This document shows positions 5,172-8,449 of a DNA stretch of 8,449 nt, piece after piece (position 1 is the first letter of the stretch; every line of letters begins with the position of its first letter). Source of the DNA: Duncaniella sp. (lineage in GTDB: Bacteria > Bacteroidota > Bacteroidia > Bacteroidales > Muribaculaceae). The notes beneath the pieces were generated by a model. The model was not told the origin of the DNA and searched no databases. It saw only the letters and a program-made list of their open reading frames with translations. A program made the translations under genes and the position numbers. The stretch spans positions 1 to 8,449 of the forward strand of contig JAIDJD010000204.1 in assembly GCA_029052375.1 (NCBI GenBank). The letters run 5' to 3'.

Positions 5172-6916
5172 TTTACTATCTTGTCTGTGCTTGTGGTGCC
5201 GTCGGCATATACGGTGCGGCGGATGTTGATGCCCTTGGCGGGCTCGCTGAGGCGTATGCCGCGGAGGTCGTAATATTCGATAGACTCAATGTCTGATGCT
5301 CCGGGGACGATGATATCCTCTATGCCGGACATATCCACCGTGGGATAATACTCGTCCACAGGGTCGATGGCATCGGCGTTGCCGCCCTTCATGATATGCT
5401 CTACTATGGAGTTGATGTAGACCTCGACGTTGGTGTATCCGCCTGTGGGGTCGAGGGTTATCTTCTGTCCGTCCTTAGCGTCGCTGGGGTCGAGGCCGTT
5501 GGCTATCTCCCATGCGTCGGGCATACCGTCGCCGTCGGTGTCATATCCTGCGGGGCGTGTCTCGCTCACGAGCTCGGGATAGGAGGGGCGGATGGGGTTC
5601 TGCTCTCCCTCGGGGTCGTTGATGAAGTCTACGATGCCCGGGCGGTTGGATTTCTCGCCTGTATATGTGGCTGTGCCGGTGCGGCACTCTTCCATGAAGC
5701 GGGCGTCGACAGCATCGCGCCAGAGCGACGCTCCGGCATACGCCATCACCTTGTCGAGGACGGTCTGGGCCTTGTGTGTGGTCACCACGCCCGGATCGGT
5801 AGGCTCGCTGAGCTTGAGCTTGACGCAGTCTACGCCCGAGATCTGGGTGTACTCCACGTCGCCGTACATATGGGCGGCGTCTTTGATATACTTGTCCTCG
5901 CCGATGGCCGCGAGGCCGCCGTCATACCTGACGCCGAGCCAGTCGTAATACTCGGGGTTGGGAGCGGCCGCCATGTAGTTGCCGTTGATATAGTAGCGCG
6001 AGGCATAGCCGTAGAGCTCGGGATGCTTTGAGTCTGCGTTGCCGGACGAGGCCACCGTCACCTGTGTGGTGCGGGTCTTGTTGGTTGTGCCGGGTCCTGC
6101 CTTGTAGTAGTTGTTTACCATGTTGATGTATCCGCCGCCGGGGCCTCCGTAACAGCCTCCGGTGCCCCAGTTGTAGATGAGGCAGTTGCGGAAGTCGACA
6201 CGCTCGGCCTGGACGGTGTTGGCATACTTTGTGGCGTTGTATCCGTCCCATGCATAGCGGGCGCCGTTGAATCGGGGGGCGCGGTTCTGCACATGGGCTA
6301 TGAAGTTGTGGTGGAACGAGGCGTCCTTGCCGCCCCATATGCCTCCGTAGGAGTGTGCTCCCTTGGAGTGTCCGGGGTCGCCGAGAGCCTCGGCCACGGT
6401 ACACCACTGCATGGTGAAGTTGCGGTTGTCATAGAACGAGGCCACCTCGTCTATACACCACGAGAAGGAGCAGTGGTCTATGATGATGTTCTTGTACCAG
6501 CGGCAATAGGCGGCGTCGGCGCCGTCGTTGATATCCCTCACCTGCGAGCGGCGCGAGCGGATGAAGCGGATTATGATGTTGTCGCCGTGGGGACAGAGGG
6601 TGTAGTAGCGCAGGGTGATGCCCTGGCCGGGGGCTGTCTGTCCGGCTATGGTGGTGTTGGCGCCCACCTGGAGGTCGGACTGGAGGTCGATGTAGCCGCT
6701 GACGTCAAAGACCACAATCTTGCGGGTGTTCCCCTTGACGGCCTCGCGCAGCGAGCCCTCGCCCGAGTCGTTGAGATTGGTGACGTGTACCACCTTGCCG
6801 TAACGGCCGCCTGAGACATATCGGCCGTGGCCTTCAGCGCCGGGGAATGCAGGTGTCTCGGCCTGGAGTCCGAGGCCGGCTGTAAGTATCGCGGCGGAGA
6901 GAATGAATTTTTTCAT
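5168..6916 (-). CDS. Secreted PL1-type pectate lyase with calcium-binding repeat and C-terminal segment
   Basis: From the ATG at 6916 the protein has 582 residues. A longer frame exists, but its start lies within the promoter at 6982-7012, and MKKFILSAAILTAGLGLQA is a clear signal peptide. The mature protein opens with FPGAEGHGRY and NLNDSGEGSLREAV, typical of Bacteroidales pectate lyases. Parallel beta-helix features follow: IIIDHCSFSWCIDE (144-157) with likely calcium-binding acids, and HHNFIAHVQNRAPRF (202-216), whose RxPR resembles the catalytic arginine region of PL1 enzymes. Family members cleave polygalacturonate by beta-elimination. Residues 459-480 (DTDGDGMPDAWEIANGLDP) form a thrombospondin type 3/EF-like calcium motif. 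The last 37 residues, from about 546 (EYYDLRGIRL onward), match the short C-terminal segment common on secreted Bacteroidales proteins, possibly a sorting or adhesion signal. It is the first gene of the operon. Confidence 0.9.
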   Translation of the reverse strand: MKKFILSAAILTAGLGLQAETPAFPGAEGHGRYVSGGRYGKVVHVTNLNDSGEGSLREAVKGNTRKIVVFDVSGYIDLQSDLQVGANTTIAGQTAPGQGITLRYYTLCPHGDNIIIRFIRSRRSQVRDINDGADAAYCRWYKNIIIDHCSFSWCIDEVASFYDNRNFTMQWCTVAEALGDPGHSKGAHSYGGIWGGKDASFHHNFIAHVQNRAPRFNGARYAWDGYNATKYANTVQAERVDFRNCLIYNWGTGGCYGGPGGGYINMVNNYYKAGPGTTNKTRTTQVTVASSGNADSKHPELYGYASRYYINGNYMAAAPNPEYYDWLGVRYDGGLAAIGEDKYIKDAAHMYGDVEYTQISGVDCVKLKLSEPTDPGVVTTHKAQTVLDKVMAYAGASLWRDAVDARFMEECRTGTATYTGEKSNRPGIVDFINDPEGEQNPIRPSYPELVSETRPAGYDTDGDGMPDAWEIANGLDPSDAKDGQKITLDPTGGYTNVEVYINSIVEHIMKGGNADAIDPVDEYYPTVDMSGIEDIIVPGASDIESIEYYDLRGIRLSEPAKGINIRRTVYADGTTSTDKIVK

Positions 6917-6981
6917 GCTTAAGGTTAGGATTGGTTTCTGATTGGCATTGATACGTAAAACCCTAAAGGGCATATCAGTTG

Positions 6982-7012
6982 CAAAGTTAATCAAAATCCA
7001 CCAACCCTCAAA
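6982..7012 (-). promoter_or_regulatory. Bacteroidota primary-sigma promoter of the pectate-lyase operon
   Basis: On the minus strand TTTG (7012-7009) is followed after 19 bases by TAACTTTG (6989-6982), an exact consensus match. It gives a 5' leader of about 60 bases before the ATG at 6916. The same -7 octamer TAACTTTG serves carAB. No SusCD genes, hybrid two-component regulator or other obvious pectin-responsive control gene is in the window, so regulation beyond this promoter cannot be judged. Confidence 0.75.
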
Positions 7013-7087
7013 GTCTCCGCCATGAAAGTTGCATAAAGTTTAGGAGGGATATGCCTACAGTTCTTATATCCAGAATTTCCAGCATTT

Positions 7088-8230
7088 TTAAGAGGTTGTG
7101 GTTTTAGTTGGTGTCTGAGACGGTTGTTGCCGCAGCTGATAGTCTGTTAAATCCAATGCAAACCTATTGCCACACTTCTTGCATTTAATCACTCGCCATT
7201 TCTGTCCATCTTTATTTATGGCAAACTCGTTCATGCAGAATGGACAAGTATGAATGTTGGACTGAAGTTCAAATTCATCGTTTTTTGAATTTATGACAAT
7301 ATTCCTGATAATTCGGTCAAGTCTATATGAAAGACTTTCTGCTTCCTGAACCGTTGATTTATCTGATTGACTGAACAACTCCGGATGAGCCAGACAGAAC
7401 ATGGTTATCGGCATTCTTGCCACGGTGTCGTCCCATCCGTAAGAAGAATGTTTTAAAAAATAAATGATGTCAATCTCTTTCAATGTGGAGTTGTAAGATG
7501 AGCGTACTTCTCTCAATAGTCTTATAAGCACTGAGATACGTTTGTTTAGCCCTGCATATATACTTTGCCTTTTAGCAAAGCCGTCTATATGGCATTTCCT
7601 TTTTTCCGGATTTATGAGCCATTGCGCAAGAAGAGAGTATACGTCAGTTCCATCAGCCCATTGCTTGTCAAAGCCACAGCGACCTTGAACCATGTCTATT
7701 ATTGAGATGGTTTTTTCAAAGGTTGCCTTGGTAAGATAACCTAAAGAAAATGTAACATTGCCAACGGTCGTTCTATAGCCATTTACGATAAGTTGTGTAA
7801 ATCCTACATATATCGTACAAAGATCGGTGTAGATTTCGTTTATTTTTGTAAGGTTAGATTGATACAAACCGTGGTATTCAAGAAGTTTATGACATATTTC
7901 ATGAGCAAGAATCGCTATGACAGCATTTCCGTTACACTTATAGCGTGAAGAAATATGTATTTTGACAGGACCGGACCTCGAACCGTCCAGCTCTATATAA
8001 CCTGCTGTAGTCATTTTTGTCTCCTCCCAGCAACACTCAGGGGTGAAGGCCTGGAGGCCCACAAAGTCCATCATCTTTTTAGCCTCATTGTTGAGAGCTA
8101 TTTCAGGAATTTCTCCGCCGATGTAGTGAGGTAACGGATATTGTGAATGGTCGGTGCGTTGCAGTTTGCTTTCAATATCCTTGAGATACGAAATTATGTA
8201 TGAGGGTGAGATGTCGAATTTGTCAGACAT
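7088..8230 (-). CDS. Putative zinc metallopeptidase (HExxH) with C-terminal zinc ribbon, unknown function
   Basis: The 380-residue protein has no signal peptide or membrane segment. It carries AILAHEICHKLLEYHG, with the zinc-binding/catalytic HEICH at 110-114, and then NEIYTDLCTIYVGF (131-144), whose Glu132 is a good candidate third ligand as in gluzincin-like peptidases. The middle (about 165-310) is helical in appearance and unrecognised. The C-terminus has a C4 zinc ribbon, CPFC (329-332) and CKKC (350-353), in a segment resembling nucleic-acid or protein-binding ribbons, and then a Thr/Ser/Gln-rich tail. The gene is markedly AT-rich compared with its neighbours: 27% GC by hand count in 7441-7500 against 68% in 6721-6780. 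That suggests horizontal acquisition. It could be a stress, defence or toxin-antitoxin-linked protease, but nothing here shows that. The ATG at 8230 is the only reasonable start; no consensus promoter was found upstream. Confidence 0.7.
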   Translation of the reverse strand: MSDKFDISPSYIISYLKDIESKLQRTDHSQYPLPHYIGGEIPEIALNNEAKKMMDFVGLQAFTPECCWEETKMTTAGYIELDGSRSGPVKIHISSRYKCNGNAVIAILAHEICHKLLEYHGLYQSNLTKINEIYTDLCTIYVGFTQLIVNGYRTTVGNVTFSLGYLTKATFEKTISIIDMVQGRCGFDKQWADGTDVYSLLAQWLINPEKRKCHIDGFAKRQSIYAGLNKRISVLIRLLREVRSSYNSTLKEIDIIYFLKHSSYGWDDTVARMPITMFCLAHPELFSQSDKSTVQEAESLSYRLDRIIRNIVINSKNDEFELQSNIHTCPFCMNEFAINKDGQKWRVIKCKKCGNRFALDLTDYQLRQQPSQTPTKTTTS

Positions 8231-8449
8231 ATTGTAGTAAATGTTTTGAATTCAGTGTTATCTTCTGGTGTGTGCGGGATGGAATGGCTGTATGGGCAAA
8301 CTGTACACTGAGCATAGTCTCCTCTAACACGTTGATTGGCTAAGCTTGGTAAGCTGATGCCACGGCATTGGAGTGAAGGTTGCCAGACAGGATAATTGTA
8401 AAGAATAGGAGATGCCTACTGATAGCGGAATTATTTTAAGGTTGGAATC
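8231..8449. other. AT-leaning non-coding region upstream of the metallopeptidase gene
   Basis: I found no gene, hairpin terminator or TAnnTTTG promoter here. On the minus strand a 73-codon open frame (8415 down to 8197) runs into the metallopeptidase gene and reads like protein (it includes QCTVCPYSH), but it has no ATG, GTG or TTG start. It may be the decayed remnant of a neighbouring accessory gene or chance. Confidence 0.35.

Noticed and set aside
8197..8415. Protein-like 73-codon minus-strand frame with a CxxC motif upstream of the metallopeptidase
   Set aside because: It has no ATG, GTG or TTG start and overlaps the next gene in another frame; it is at most a decayed remnant.

Overview
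The window looks like chromosomal DNA from a gut Bacteroidales bacterium, most plausibly Muribaculaceae, Prevotella or Bacteroides-like. Three things point there. The carA and carB proteins are of the Bacteroidota type. Three promoters match the Bacteroidota primary-sigma pattern (TAnnTTTG with an upstream TTTG/TTTC box 19-20 bases away). The pectate lyase ends in a short C-terminal segment typical of secreted Bacteroidales proteins. Shine-Dalgarno sequences are not evident at the starts, which also fits the phylum.

Layout. Positions 1-1821 (minus strand) hold carA and the first 238 codons of carB, which make carbamoyl phosphate for pyrimidine and arginine synthesis. They share a promoter at 1861-1892. 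A mostly featureless intergenic stretch follows. A plus-strand NfsA/FRP-type nitroreductase lies at 2126-2878, preceded by a possible 12-codon leader ORF whose stop overlaps the nitroreductase start. Positions 2879-3276 have no protein gene but are structured: a terminator-like hairpin, a perfect 15-bp inverted repeat, a near-consensus plus-strand promoter, and about 125 bases later a strong hairpin with a T-run. The promoter and terminator with no start codon between them suggest an undescribed small RNA of about 160 nt.

Positions 3277-6916 (minus strand) are a tight three-gene operon driven by a promoter at 6982-7012. The order is a secreted PL1-type pectate lyase, a secreted alpha/beta-hydrolase (probable carbohydrate esterase), and a cytoplasmic protein resembling the GT42 sialyltransferase/DUF115 (MptE-like) fold. 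Both junctions are 4-base ATGA overlaps, so translation is probably coupled. The first two genes make sense as a pectin depolymerase and de-esterase pair. The third is an unexpected partner.

From about 7013 to the end the base composition drops sharply to AT-rich. This part holds one minus-strand gene (7088-8230) for a putative zinc metallopeptidase with an HExxH motif and a C-terminal zinc ribbon, and no recognised function. It looks like acquired accessory DNA. I saw no tRNA, rRNA, CRISPR array or intact insertion sequence.
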